From assembly GCA_964393185.1 (NCBI GenBank), contig CAYMSO010000006.1:1-64000 (forward strand): a stretch of 64,000 nt of DNA, read 5' to 3'. The stretch comes from CAYMSO01 sp964393185 (GTDB lineage: Bacteria > Patescibacteriota > Dojkabacteria > J137). Made by a program: the position numbers and the translations under genes. Every line of letters starts with the position of its first letter. Position 1 is the first letter of the stretch. The notes under the pieces were generated by a model. That model saw nothing but the letters and a program-made list of their open reading frames with translations, made no database searches and was not told the DNA's origin. Of this stretch, positions 52,141-60,395 are shown one piece after another.

Positions 52141-54012
52141 ATGAAAACTCAGCAGCTGTACATGCATGATCCTTACTTAAAAACATTAAACGCTAATATT
52201 TTAGAATTCAGTTCGGAGAATACAGATACATTTATATTAGTTCTAGATAGAACACTCTTTTATCCAATGGGAGGAGGACAACCAACAGATCAGGGCAAAA
52301 TAATATTTTCCGATGGGCAACATGCAGAGGTGTTTCAGGTAATAATAAAAGATGGAGAAATTAAACATTACGTTAAATCTACAAGAAAACCCTTTCTAAA
52401 CGAAGAAGTAATATTGGAATTAAATTGGACAAGAAGATTTAAGAATATGCAAGTCCATACTGCTGGTCATATCATAGATTTCGCAGTTCATATATTGGGT
52501 TATTCCCCAGATAAACTTGCACCTTTTAAAGGAGATCATGGCAAAAAACCATATGTACAATACTTAGGTACAACTTCGGAAGATATTGTAATATTCAAAA
52601 CAGAATTACAAAAACAAGTTAATGATTTGATAGCTAAAGATTTAAAATTTTCTTGGGAATTCTCTGATTTAAATAGTTTGAAAGAAAAAGCAATTTATTT
52701 ACAGCCAAATCTGCCAACGAATAAACCATTAAGATGTTTAACACTGGAAGGCATTGGATCTGTTGCAGATGGTGGAACAATATGTAGATCGACTTCGGAA
52801 GTAGAGGCAATAAATATTTTGAATATTGAAGTAAAAGATAACTTAACTACAATTTACTATGATGTAGTTGAAGCGGACAAGAAAAAAGACACTCAATTCG
52901 AAGTAATAGCTACAGTAAATGACGATATTATTGTAGTAGAAGAAAAGAATACAGATTTGACTACGGTAAATGATATTTCATCAACCACTTCTAAAAATTA
53001 TTCATTGACAACACTTGAGGAAACGGTAAGACAGGAAATAGAGAATGCTGATAGCGAAGAAGCGCTAACATTGCTATGGAGGAAGTATCTAGGTAAAGAT
53101 GGCGCTATTAAAAATGCAATGAGCAAAATAACCGAAATAACTATTAAAGAAAGAAAACAGTATGGTAGTCAAGTTAATGAGCTCAAAAACCAGATAGACT
53201 CGTTAATAAATAATAAAAAGGAGCAAGTTAAGCTTACCAAAACGCAGGAATATTTAAATCAAAGCTCAGAAAAAATTTCGTATAAAAAGCCAAAGATAGG
53301 TCACTATCATCCACTTACAGAAACTATTAACCAAATTAATCAAATATTAGCAAGATTGGGATATAGTGTTTATGATGGTCCCGAACTGGAAACTGATGAA
53401 TTTTTATTTCAGAGATGCAATGTCCCTATGGATCATCCAGCCAGGGACTTACAAGATTCAATTTACGTAGAAGAGCCTAATATTTTGTTAAGAACTCAAA
53501 CTTCGTCTGTGGAAGCCCACGCATTAATTGATTTAAAACCTCCATTTAAGATTGTAGTACCAGGAAAAACATATCGTAACGAAAAAGTGAATAGAAGTAA
53601 CCACTTTACCTTTCATCAATATCAGTTGGTTTGTGTGCAAGAGAAGGTAAGTATGGCAGAACTTATATCTACAATCGATTATTTATTTAAGTCTTATCTT
53701 GGAGAAGATGTTGAAGTACGTTATAGAAATAAGTACTACCCAGAGGTTGAACCAGGCGTTGGCCTAGATCAGAAATGCCCTTTCTGTAAAGGTGAAGGTT
53801 GCAGCTATTGTAAGTTTAGAGGTTGGGTAGAAATGGGTGGCGCGGGAATAATTCATCCAAATATTATGAGAATGTCAGGATTGAATACTGATGAATGGCA
53901 GGGTTTTGCATTTGGACTTGGTTTAGATAGATGGGCGATGGCAAAACATGGAATAACAGATATTAGAACTCTTTTGGGAGGTAATTTAGCTTATAAACCA
54001 AAAGTTAGATAA
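52141..54012 (+). CDS. pheS: AlaX-type editing domain fused to phenylalanyl-tRNA synthetase alpha chain
   Basis: 623 residues; normal PheS has about 340. Residues 1-245 match AlaX/AlaRS editing domains: FYPMGGGQPTDQGKI (41-54), HTAGHIID (His106, His110) and ADGGTICRSTSEV (209-221). Canonical CGGTH reads DGGTI here, so two of four zinc ligands are lost; Cys215 is one residue away. Residues 290-365 are the PheS N-terminal coiled coil (RKYLGKDGAIKN) and 386-620 the catalytic core: HPARDLQDSIYVEE, RTYRNEK-like motif 2 (GKTYRNEKVNRSNHFTFHQ), a four-Cys insert CPFCKGEGCSYC, and motif 3 GFAFGLGLDRWAM. No pheT follows; the next gene starts one base after the stop. Confidence 0.93.
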   Translation: MKTQQLYMHDPYLKTLNANILEFSSENTDTFILVLDRTLFYPMGGGQPTDQGKIIFSDGQHAEVFQVIIKDGEIKHYVKSTRKPFLNEEVILELNWTRRFKNMQVHTAGHIIDFAVHILGYSPDKLAPFKGDHGKKPYVQYLGTTSEDIVIFKTELQKQVNDLIAKDLKFSWEFSDLNSLKEKAIYLQPNLPTNKPLRCLTLEGIGSVADGGTICRSTSEVEAINILNIEVKDNLTTIYYDVVEADKKKDTQFEVIATVNDDIIVVEEKNTDLTTVNDISSTTSKNYSLTTLEETVRQEIENADSEEALTLLWRKYLGKDGAIKNAMSKITEITIKERKQYGSQVNELKNQIDSLINNKKEQVKLTKTQEYLNQSSEKISYKKPKIGHYHPLTETINQINQILARLGYSVYDGPELETDEFLFQRCNVPMDHPARDLQDSIYVEEPNILLRTQTSSVEAHALIDLKPPFKIVVPGKTYRNEKVNRSNHFTFHQYQLVCVQEKVSMAELISTIDYLFKSYLGEDVEVRYRNKYYPEVEPGVGLDQKCPFCKGEGCSYCKFRGWVEMGGAGIIHPNIMRMSGLNTDEWQGFAFGLGLDRWAMAKHGITDIRTLLGGNLAYKPKVR

Positions 54013-54013
54013 T

Positions 54014-54760
54014 ATGCCGGAAGGTAAAGGTGAACAACCAGGTCAAAGTTGGCTTTCAAGACATGCAAAGTGGTTTGGAAAACTAGGTGTTTTCTTACAG
54101 GAAAAATCAGATAAAAAACAACCTGTTTTTGATGAACCAAGTGTTCATACTGAACTTCTAGGTCTAATTCAAAATATTTCTACACAAATTCAAAACCTAA
54201 ATCTTCCTGATCTTCCAGAAGAAGTTATAGAGGACTTGCAGTTACCTAATTTAGATTTATTTGAAAACTACGAAGTTCTCCTGACACAAATCTTTTATAC
54301 AGAATCAGAGGTTGATTTTGAAATTGCTGAGCAATTTTTTGAATCTTATGGATATGTTCAAATATTAAAAAATTTTCGATTAATTTTTGATATAGATTTT
54401 AGAACGTCGTTAGATTCAGTTTTAAAAGGTGATTTTAACGAACAATTGGCTGTTTTGTTTTCTACTAGAAAACATGTGGCAGGTTCAGGTGAATATATTA
54501 GCGAATTCAATCGCTGGTATTATTGTGTGTATACCTATCAGGATGATATGTTAATACTTAAAAACATACTAGATGATTCAGCTAAATATCTAAATATGTC
54601 CAGAGAATCATTCAGACTACTTGGAACAGCGCTACAAAAATTGGCTTATATTATGGCTAAAGACATTCTTATAGAACAGCATATTCCCGAAGATATGACT
54701 ATGTTGGAGGAATTAATATTTAGAAAAAGAGTTGAGAGATCGACCAGAAAAGAAATGTAA
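54014..54760 (+). CDS. Hypothetical cytosolic protein in pheS operon
   Basis: A 248-residue helical protein that starts one base after the pheS stop codon, so it is co-transcribed. An early Gly/Trp stretch (GEQPGQSWLSRHAKWFGKLG) is followed by long acidic helices and a mid-protein FDIDFRTSLDSVLKGDFNEQ. It is without signal peptide or membrane helix. The position normally held by pheT is taken by this unrelated protein; no B-domain or beta-subunit motif is seen. Confidence 0.6.
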   Translation: MPEGKGEQPGQSWLSRHAKWFGKLGVFLQEKSDKKQPVFDEPSVHTELLGLIQNISTQIQNLNLPDLPEEVIEDLQLPNLDLFENYEVLLTQIFYTESEVDFEIAEQFFESYGYVQILKNFRLIFDIDFRTSLDSVLKGDFNEQLAVLFSTRKHVAGSGEYISEFNRWYYCVYTYQDDMLILKNILDDSAKYLNMSRESFRLLGTALQKLAYIMAKDILIEQHIPEDMTMLEELIFRKRVERSTRKEM

Positions 54761-54765
54761 ATTTT

Positions 54766-55110
54766 CTAATTAGTTTTAGAAAGACTCAATTGTTGATTTA
54801 TATAAATTTCTAGTTGATTGCTTTTTAAATCTGCAATTTTGGCAGATTTGACTATAAACAAATACTTGCCTAGCTTAAATTCCTTGTTTTTTTCCAATGA
54901 ATAAACTGCTGCTCTTAACTTTCTCTTAATTCTATTACGTATAACAGCTTTTTTATCTATCTTTGTAGAAACTGCAAAGGCAAACTTAGAGTGTTCAATG
55001 TTTATGCTATACCAGACTCTAATGTCGAAAAGTTCACCTTGGAATTTGCGCCCTTTCCTGGCAATTTCTGCAATTTCATTATTTTTTAATCTATACTGCC
55101 GATTTAGCAT
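54766..55110 (-). CDS. rnpA: Ribonuclease P protein component
   Basis: About 114 residues from the ATG at 55110 (an upstream in-frame ATG at 55140 is less likely because MLNRQYRLKN matches the family start). The protein binds the RNase P RNA and helps cleave pre-tRNA 5' leaders. The RNR signature appears in AVIRNRIKRKLRAAVYSL, preceded by FAFAVSTKIDKK. The usual upstream neighbour rpmH (ribosomal protein L34) is not in the 126-base gap. Confidence 0.92.
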   Translation of the reverse strand: MLNRQYRLKNNEIAEIARKGRKFQGELFDIRVWYSINIEHSKFAFAVSTKIDKKAVIRNRIKRKLRAAVYSLEKNKEFKLGKYLFIVKSAKIADLKSNQLEIYINQQLSLSKTN

Positions 55111-55173
55111 GCAATAAAAGTTACTAACATGATTATACAATTTTTGTTAAAATATGCTGTTAAATTTGAATTT

Positions 55174-55194
55174 TTCGTCTATTTACGAGACGAA
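55174..55194. promoter_or_regulatory. Hairpin in the leader between rnpA and the RNase gene
   Basis: TTCGTCT (55174-55180) pairs perfectly over 7 bp with AGACGAA (55188-55194), loop ATTTACG. It is about 75 bases upstream of the beta-CASP RNase start. It could be a 5'UTR structure of that gene; no U-tract follows. Confidence 0.45.
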
Positions 55195-55265
55195 TTGATA
55201 ATATTTTATTTTTTAAGTGCTTAGAGCAATAGTTAAACATACTAAAAACTTAAAGCCGCGCGAGA

Positions 55266-56639
55266 ATGATAGAACTCGAATTTCATGGAGCAGCACAAAC
55301 AGTGACTGGCTCAAACTACCTAGTAAAAACAGGTAAGCTTAATTTTATAGTTGATTGTGGGATGTTCCAAGGACCAGATGTTGAGGGAAGAAATCTGGAA
55401 GAGTATGAATATGATGCGTCTCAAGTCAAGTTTGTACTTTTGACTCATGCTCACATAGACCATTGTGGAATGTTGCCAAAACTGTATAGATCTGGTTTTA
55501 GGGGTAAAATCTTTGCAACAAACCATACTATACAGGTATCAAGTTTGCTACTCTTAGATTCAGCGAAGATCCAAGAGCAAAATTTCCAAAGAGGAGAAAA
55601 TTTTGGTAAATATACTAATAAAGTTGCACTTGCCTACCACTCAAAAGATGCGGAAGATACTTTAGGATTATTTAATACTGTTAACTTTAATGAAGACTTT
55701 AGCCCTGCAGAGGGAATAACGGTTAGATATTTAAAAGCAGGTCATATTTTAGGAGCAGCAAGTATAGAAGTTACAATTGAAACCGAGAATGGACCAAAAA
55801 CTATACTCTTCTCTGGCGATATTGGTCGTGCTAACCAAAGCTTAATAGGCACTTTTGATCCCGATTATAGATCAACACCTGATTATGTCTTGATAGAAGC
55901 CTTGTACGGTGGAGTTGAACATCCTGCTAGGGAACAATCTGTGGATAAGATGGTAGAGATAATTAACAAAACAATTAAGAGAGGTGGAAATGTATTAATT
56001 CCCGCTTTTGCAGTACAAAGAACTCAAGAAATTTTGCACGATATAAAGACTGCTAAACTTGAGGGTAAACTTTCTAATGACTTACCTGTCTGGCTTGATA
56101 GTCCTTTAGCTCAAAACGTTTCGAGAATATATACCGCATCATTACAAAGTACTCCTGAAAGCCTGTTTGATTTTCCAAATTTAAGATACGTAAAAAAATA
56201 TAAACAATCTTTAAAACTACAAAGAGAAACAGGAAATATTATAATCGCAGGTAGTGGAATGGCCGATGGTGGAAGGATTGTAGATCATCTTGCACAAGGA
56301 TTGCACAAGAGGAACAATGTTGTTATTTTCGTAGGATATCAAGCAGAAGGCACATTGGGTCGAGAGCTTGTAGAAGGTGCAAAGTTTGTTGAAATCAACA
56401 AAACCAAAATAGCAGTAAATGCCGAAGTTCATTATTTACAAGGATTTTCTGCTCATGGCGATACATCTGACTATCTACAATGGCTAAAAAGACACACATC
56501 TGATAAACTTAAAAAAGTTTTCCTTGTACATGCAGAAATAGAAAGAGCAAAGGGATTAGATCTAGAATTAGAGAAAGTTGGTGTGGACAATGAAAGTACT
56601 TATATACCTGCTTGGAAAGAAAAGGTAAAATTAGATTAA
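55266..56639 (+). CDS. MBL-fold beta-CASP ribonuclease (CPSF/YSH1 type)
   Basis: A 457-residue nuclease. The metallo-beta-lactamase motif is HAHIDHCG (His61, His63, Asp65, His66), preceded by FIVDCGMFQG. The KAGHILGAASIEV and LFSGDIGR motifs supply further metal ligands. The beta-CASP cap shows PAFAVQRTQEIL, ASGMADGGR-like AGSGMADGGRIVDHL and VGYQAEGTLGRELVEG, and the C-terminal QGFSAHGDTSDYL carries the final His. Family members cleave RNA endonucleolytically. gatC starts one base after its stop. Confidence 0.92.
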   Translation: MIELEFHGAAQTVTGSNYLVKTGKLNFIVDCGMFQGPDVEGRNLEEYEYDASQVKFVLLTHAHIDHCGMLPKLYRSGFRGKIFATNHTIQVSSLLLLDSAKIQEQNFQRGENFGKYTNKVALAYHSKDAEDTLGLFNTVNFNEDFSPAEGITVRYLKAGHILGAASIEVTIETENGPKTILFSGDIGRANQSLIGTFDPDYRSTPDYVLIEALYGGVEHPAREQSVDKMVEIINKTIKRGGNVLIPAFAVQRTQEILHDIKTAKLEGKLSNDLPVWLDSPLAQNVSRIYTASLQSTPESLFDFPNLRYVKKYKQSLKLQRETGNIIIAGSGMADGGRIVDHLAQGLHKRNNVVIFVGYQAEGTLGRELVEGAKFVEINKTKIAVNAEVHYLQGFSAHGDTSDYLQWLKRHTSDKLKKVFLVHAEIERAKGLDLELEKVGVDNESTYIPAWKEKVKLD

Positions 56640-56640
56640 T

Positions 56641-56961
56641 ATGTCGAAAAGTGTAGTTACGAAACAACAAATCGAAAACGTTGCATACTTGGCTAGACTC
56701 AAATTAACACAAGCAGAGCTTGCCAAGTATGAGAAAGAATTTAACGATATTCTGGATTATATTTCTACGCTCGATGAATGTGACATTTCTGACATACCCA
56801 TGGAACATTATTTAGAAGATTACCAGGGAGAAGTACTGCAAGAAGACGTGGTCAATCATACTAGTATATCTAGAGATGACATGCTTAAAAATGCAACTGA
56901 AGGTCGTCAAAAACTTGGTTACATAAGAACAAGCAAAATTGTGAACAAGGAGTCTGATTAA
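56641..56961 (+). CDS. gatC: Asp/Glu-tRNA amidotransferase subunit C
   Basis: A 106-residue subunit that stabilises the GatCAB complex which amidates Glu-tRNA(Gln)/Asp-tRNA(Asn). The start is typical: QIENVAYLARLKLTQAELAK, then FNDILDYISTLDECD, and the C-terminal VVNHTSISRDDMLKNATEG matches the family's D-V-x-x-S-x-x-R-x-x-L-x-NAP motif. gatA and gatB are not adjacent; downstream the strand changes. Confidence 0.9.
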   Translation: MSKSVVTKQQIENVAYLARLKLTQAELAKYEKEFNDILDYISTLDECDISDIPMEHYLEDYQGEVLQEDVVNHTSISRDDMLKNATEGRQKLGYIRTSKIVNKESD

Positions 56962-57026
56962 ACTGGAAGTTCCTAAATAATAATACAAGAATTGCTTCAA
57001 ATCAAAATCTTCAGTCTCTATATAAT

Positions 57027-57722
57027 CTAAATCTGAATTCTGTTGCTACACATTTCTAACTTACTTTTTATCTGTGCTTCCGCAAAGGGATGTAGCCTTG
57101 CTATACGTGCCATAATTGCATACGTAGGAAAATTATTAATTTTAAATTGTGCATCTTTACTAAAAATAAATTTGTCTTTTACGATCCCTACTATGGCACA
57201 AGAACACGCTTGCAATTGATATTCACTATTTATAAATAATCCAGTAGTATTGCCTGTTTGTCTTGAATTTTTATGTATAACTCTTGTTAACTGTCCAGGT
57301 AAAGTAGCAAAATTTATATTATTTATCCTAATGGTAGATTGCATAAAGTAATTATAGTCTACCAAATATCTATCGGCTAAAACTGTAACAGAATCAAATA
57401 GTCGACTACCACTAATTCTATCCCAATGTTGCTCTAAGTCTTTACAGACAGGATTTCTTTTTCGATAAATATTATTATTTAATATTCTTACTTTAGGTAT
57501 TAAATTAGAAGTAGAAGATGACAAAACTACAAATTGCTCCTGTTTCGTAAAATCATTATATTGGCTAACTATTAATACATTATTATAAGCCTGAAAATAA
57601 GCCGGATCGAACATAGGAAGTCCTGTTGGCTCATGAATGCCTATAATTGAACTTTCTAAACTTTCTACACTTACTGTAAGGCAATCTTTTGTATTCTTTG
57701 ATAGAGATTCGCAAGAATTCAT
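57027..57722 (-). CDS. Hypothetical protein
   Basis: A 231-residue soluble protein with six or seven Cys (for example MNSCES, DCLTV, NPVCKDL, QACSCAIV, LEMCSN). It includes HKNSRQTGNTTGLFINSEY in the middle. There are no membrane helices and no recognised motif. It lies 21 bases downstream of thpR on the same strand and probably shares its transcript. Confidence 0.5.
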   Translation of the reverse strand: MNSCESLSKNTKDCLTVSVESLESSIIGIHEPTGLPMFDPAYFQAYNNVLIVSQYNDFTKQEQFVVLSSSTSNLIPKVRILNNNIYRKRNPVCKDLEQHWDRISGSRLFDSVTVLADRYLVDYNYFMQSTIRINNINFATLPGQLTRVIHKNSRQTGNTTGLFINSEYQLQACSCAIVGIVKDKFIFSKDAQFKINNFPTYAIMARIARLHPFAEAQIKSKLEMCSNRIQI

Positions 57723-57743
57723 GATTTCTAAATTAGTTCATAA

Positions 57744-58328
57744 CTATAGCTTAATTCTATCAAGCTTTTTGTAAACAGAAGAAGAATCTTTTTGAAGAAC
57801 ACTTTCTACCAAATACATTTCCGAAACAACGACTGGATCTAAATTAGGACCTTGAACTTCCTCCAAAATTCTTTTGATAAATTTTGCTTGCTTCCTAGTT
57901 GCACTTTTCTTTAATCTTGCAAGTGAAATATGGTAGCTATTGGCTCTTCTTACTTTAAAGTTGATTGTATCGTCTAATCTTAGGTCTTTAATTATTGCAT
58001 GTGAAAATTCGGTAATGTGGATTAACGAGTTAGAATCTTTTATGTCTGCGAGTATAATTTTGGGATCTTTTTGATAAGGAAAACCTAGCTGAACTGAATT
58101 TATCGAAATTTTTGCTTTACCGTAGTTTCCTTCGTGTTTTTTTAAATTATCTATCAGTAGTTCCTTAGACCCATCCGAAACATCAGATCCTATATATCTC
58201 ATTGTAATATGCATCTGATCAACTGGGACAAGTTGAAGATTTCTTTTTTCTTTATTAAATTTTCTGATTACATCTCTTAAATAATCAAGGTATTCTTTAG
58301 GAGGATATATTGCCAAAAATAATCTCAT
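57744..58328 (-). CDS. thpR: RNA 2',3'-cyclic phosphodiesterase (2H family, ThpR/LigT)
   Basis: A 194-residue protein starting MRLFLAIYPPKEYLDYL. It bears the two 2H motifs: HIT in DQMHITMRYIG (His40, Thr42) and HIS in NSYHISLARLKK near residues 132-134. Length and spacing match ThpR/LigT, which hydrolyses 2',3'-cyclic phosphate RNA ends or ligates 2'-5'. Its biological role in bacteria is unclear. It heads a two-gene minus-strand unit. Confidence 0.9.
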   Translation of the reverse strand: MRLFLAIYPPKEYLDYLRDVIRKFNKEKRNLQLVPVDQMHITMRYIGSDVSDGSKELLIDNLKKHEGNYGKAKISINSVQLGFPYQKDPKIILADIKDSNSLIHITEFSHAIIKDLRLDDTINFKVRRANSYHISLARLKKSATRKQAKFIKRILEEVQGPNLDPVVVSEMYLVESVLQKDSSSVYKKLDRIKL

Positions 58329-58397
58329 TGTGTAGTTTTAATTAGAGTATATTTTAGCTTAAATCTGGTTTATCATAAACTAAAATCAAAATTAATT

Positions 58398-59858
58398 ATG
58401 GCGAATTTTATTAAAAATCATAAAGAAGCAACTTTGTTTCTTATCAGTTTATTTACTATTAAGTTACTAATTATTTTATTTCTAATTGGCGATAGGGACT
58501 GGGAACCAGATTCCTACATGCATTTTTTGCAATTAAGAACAGTATTTTATGATTTTCCAAATAATTTAAATCTTGGGATAAATGTATGGGCCAAACCATT
58601 ATTCACTTTTGTATATGGTGTACCAGTAAGCCTGTTTGGTATAAAACATTTAATTTTGGTACAAATACTAAATCTACTCATCTTTATTATTATCTCCTTT
58701 TTAACCTATGAAATAATTTATAAACTGCATAAATCCAAACTGGTTGCATTGATTGGATTATGCCTTACATCTTTAAGCTTACTAACTTTTAAATCATCAA
58801 TTTCAGCTTTAACCGAACCAATCTTTACTCTTTTCTTAGTTTTGGGTTTTAGATATGTATTAACAATTAAATTAAATTTGGCTGCGATGATGTTTGGTAT
58901 TTCGGTGCTAGGCAGAATAGAAGGATTATATTTTGTTGGTGTTTTTAATATTTGGTTGATATATAAATATAATATAAGCAATAAGATTACTAAGTTAGAA
59001 ATTGATCAGCTAAAAACACTAATTATCGCTTGGCTGATTTCCGTTACGCCTGTTATAGTATGGAATTTTTTAGGATATCTAGATACAGGTCGACTTTTAT
59101 TTATTGTGGACAAGGGTTATCCTACTTTTGACGGTGTATTTGGCTTTGGCGCATGGCTAGATTATCCAAAAAGATTGTTAATACAGGAGGGACTAATTAC
59201 AGTATTGGCTTTGCTTAGCCTAATATATTTAGTCAAGAATTACAGAAAGCAAAAGTTTAACAAGGAGTACATTTTGTTAGCCATTTTTATTTATGGTTTT
59301 ATCTTATCTCAAATGTATTTGTGGGTTGAGGGTAAATTCGGATCTGCAGGATTAATGAGATATTTAATTTCTGTGGTACCTTTTATGGTAGCTTTGGGAA
59401 GCATTGGTATGCAAAAAATACTAGAAATACCTCAACTTAATATACGACTTTACAAAAATAAGTTATTGATTGTATTAATATTTGCTTCTATTCAAACAGC
59501 AATACTAATAATCAACTTTACGAATTTGGGACCAATAAGTTCTAAGTGGATCTACATAGAAAACGAAGAGAATTTAAGACAAGCAGGAGAATGGATAAGG
59601 GATAATATTTCTCTAAATGAATTTGTAGCAAGCGTAAGGCCAGAAATACTTTATTATGCACAACGAGAAGGCAATCTAGACAACGCTGCTTTGGATTTTA
59701 AAGATGACCTATACCAAAAGCGACAAGAGGGCTTTTATGTTTGGACAAAAGACTGGGGAGAAAGTTATGCAATTACACAAAATATGATGGAGGAAAAAGG
59801 AAGTTTAGTTTACAGTATAAATAACTATGTTTATATTTACGAAGTAAGGGGTAATTAG
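58398..59858 (+). CDS. GT39/ArnT-like membrane glycosyltransferase
   Basis: A 486-residue protein with about 11 membrane helices. The first outer loop carries DRDWEPDSYMHFLQLRTVFY; the acidic pair and E-x-D-S-Y match the catalytic-loop pattern of GT-C enzymes using polyprenyl-phosphate sugars. KPLFTFVYGVPVSLFG and LGRIEGLYFVGVFNIWL follow, and a C-terminal soluble segment of about 90 residues ends it. It probably decorates an extracellular protein or glycan. Its stop overlaps that of the convergent peroxiredoxin gene. Confidence 0.82.
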   Translation: MANFIKNHKEATLFLISLFTIKLLIILFLIGDRDWEPDSYMHFLQLRTVFYDFPNNLNLGINVWAKPLFTFVYGVPVSLFGIKHLILVQILNLLIFIIISFLTYEIIYKLHKSKLVALIGLCLTSLSLLTFKSSISALTEPIFTLFLVLGFRYVLTIKLNLAAMMFGISVLGRIEGLYFVGVFNIWLIYKYNISNKITKLEIDQLKTLIIAWLISVTPVIVWNFLGYLDTGRLLFIVDKGYPTFDGVFGFGAWLDYPKRLLIQEGLITVLALLSLIYLVKNYRKQKFNKEYILLAIFIYGFILSQMYLWVEGKFGSAGLMRYLISVVPFMVALGSIGMQKILEIPQLNIRLYKNKLLIVLIFASIQTAILIINFTNLGPISSKWIYIENEENLRQAGEWIRDNISLNEFVASVRPEILYYAQREGNLDNAALDFKDDLYQKRQEGFYVWTKDWGESYAITQNMMEEKGSLVYSINNYVYIYEVRGN

Positions 59859-60328
59859 TTAGCTAGCAAATTTTTTAAATAATTAAATACTTCTTCTGCA
59901 TGGTTTTCTGGGACAACTTCTTTCCAAATTTTAATTATTCTGCTATTCGGATCGACAATATAAGTTGTTCGCAAAGTTCCCATAAATGTTTTTCCGAACA
60001 TGTTTTTTTCTCCCCAAACTCCAAACGCGTTATGTAATATAAGGTCAGGGTCCGCAAGTAGTACAAAGTTTAAATTTTCTTTCTGCTCAAATTTCTTGTG
60101 AGATTCCACAGTGTCTTTACTTATACCAATAATTTGTACGCCAAGCTTTTTAATTTCTGAATTAAAATCTCTAAAGCTACATGCTTCCGCAGTACATCCA
60201 GGTGTATCATCTTTAGGATAGAAATACACAACAATGTATTTTCCTACATAATCTGCTAATTTATGTGGATGTCCATTTTGATCTTGTAGTATAATGCTAT
60301 CTGGAATCTGATCGCCTACTTTTAACAT
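59855..60328 (-). CDS. bcp: Thioredoxin-dependent peroxiredoxin (Bcp/PrxQ)
   Basis: A 157-residue thiol peroxidase that reduces hydrogen peroxide and organic peroxides. The peroxidatic cysteine is Cys45 in YPKDDTPGCTAEACSF and the resolving cysteine is Cys50, five residues on, which is typical of the PrxQ subgroup. GISKDTVESHKKF and MGTLRTTYIVDP are conserved family parts. It is monocistronic and shares a TTAG stop overlap with the GT39-like gene. Confidence 0.95.
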   Translation of the reverse strand: MLKVGDQIPDSIILQDQNGHPHKLADYVGKYIVVYFYPKDDTPGCTAEACSFRDFNSEIKKLGVQIIGISKDTVESHKKFEQKENLNFVLLADPDLILHNAFGVWGEKNMFGKTFMGTLRTTYIVDPNSRIIKIWKEVVPENHAEEVFNYLKNLLAN

Positions 60329-60395
60329 TTTCTTTAGTTAACTTACTTTAATATTAACAGAAAACAGATTCACGTTAATATTATTTCTTCAATTT

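Noticed and set aside
55140..55265. rpmH (ribosomal protein L34) upstream of rnpA
   Set aside because: No short Arg/Lys-rich frame of about 44 codons is present in the gap on either strand.
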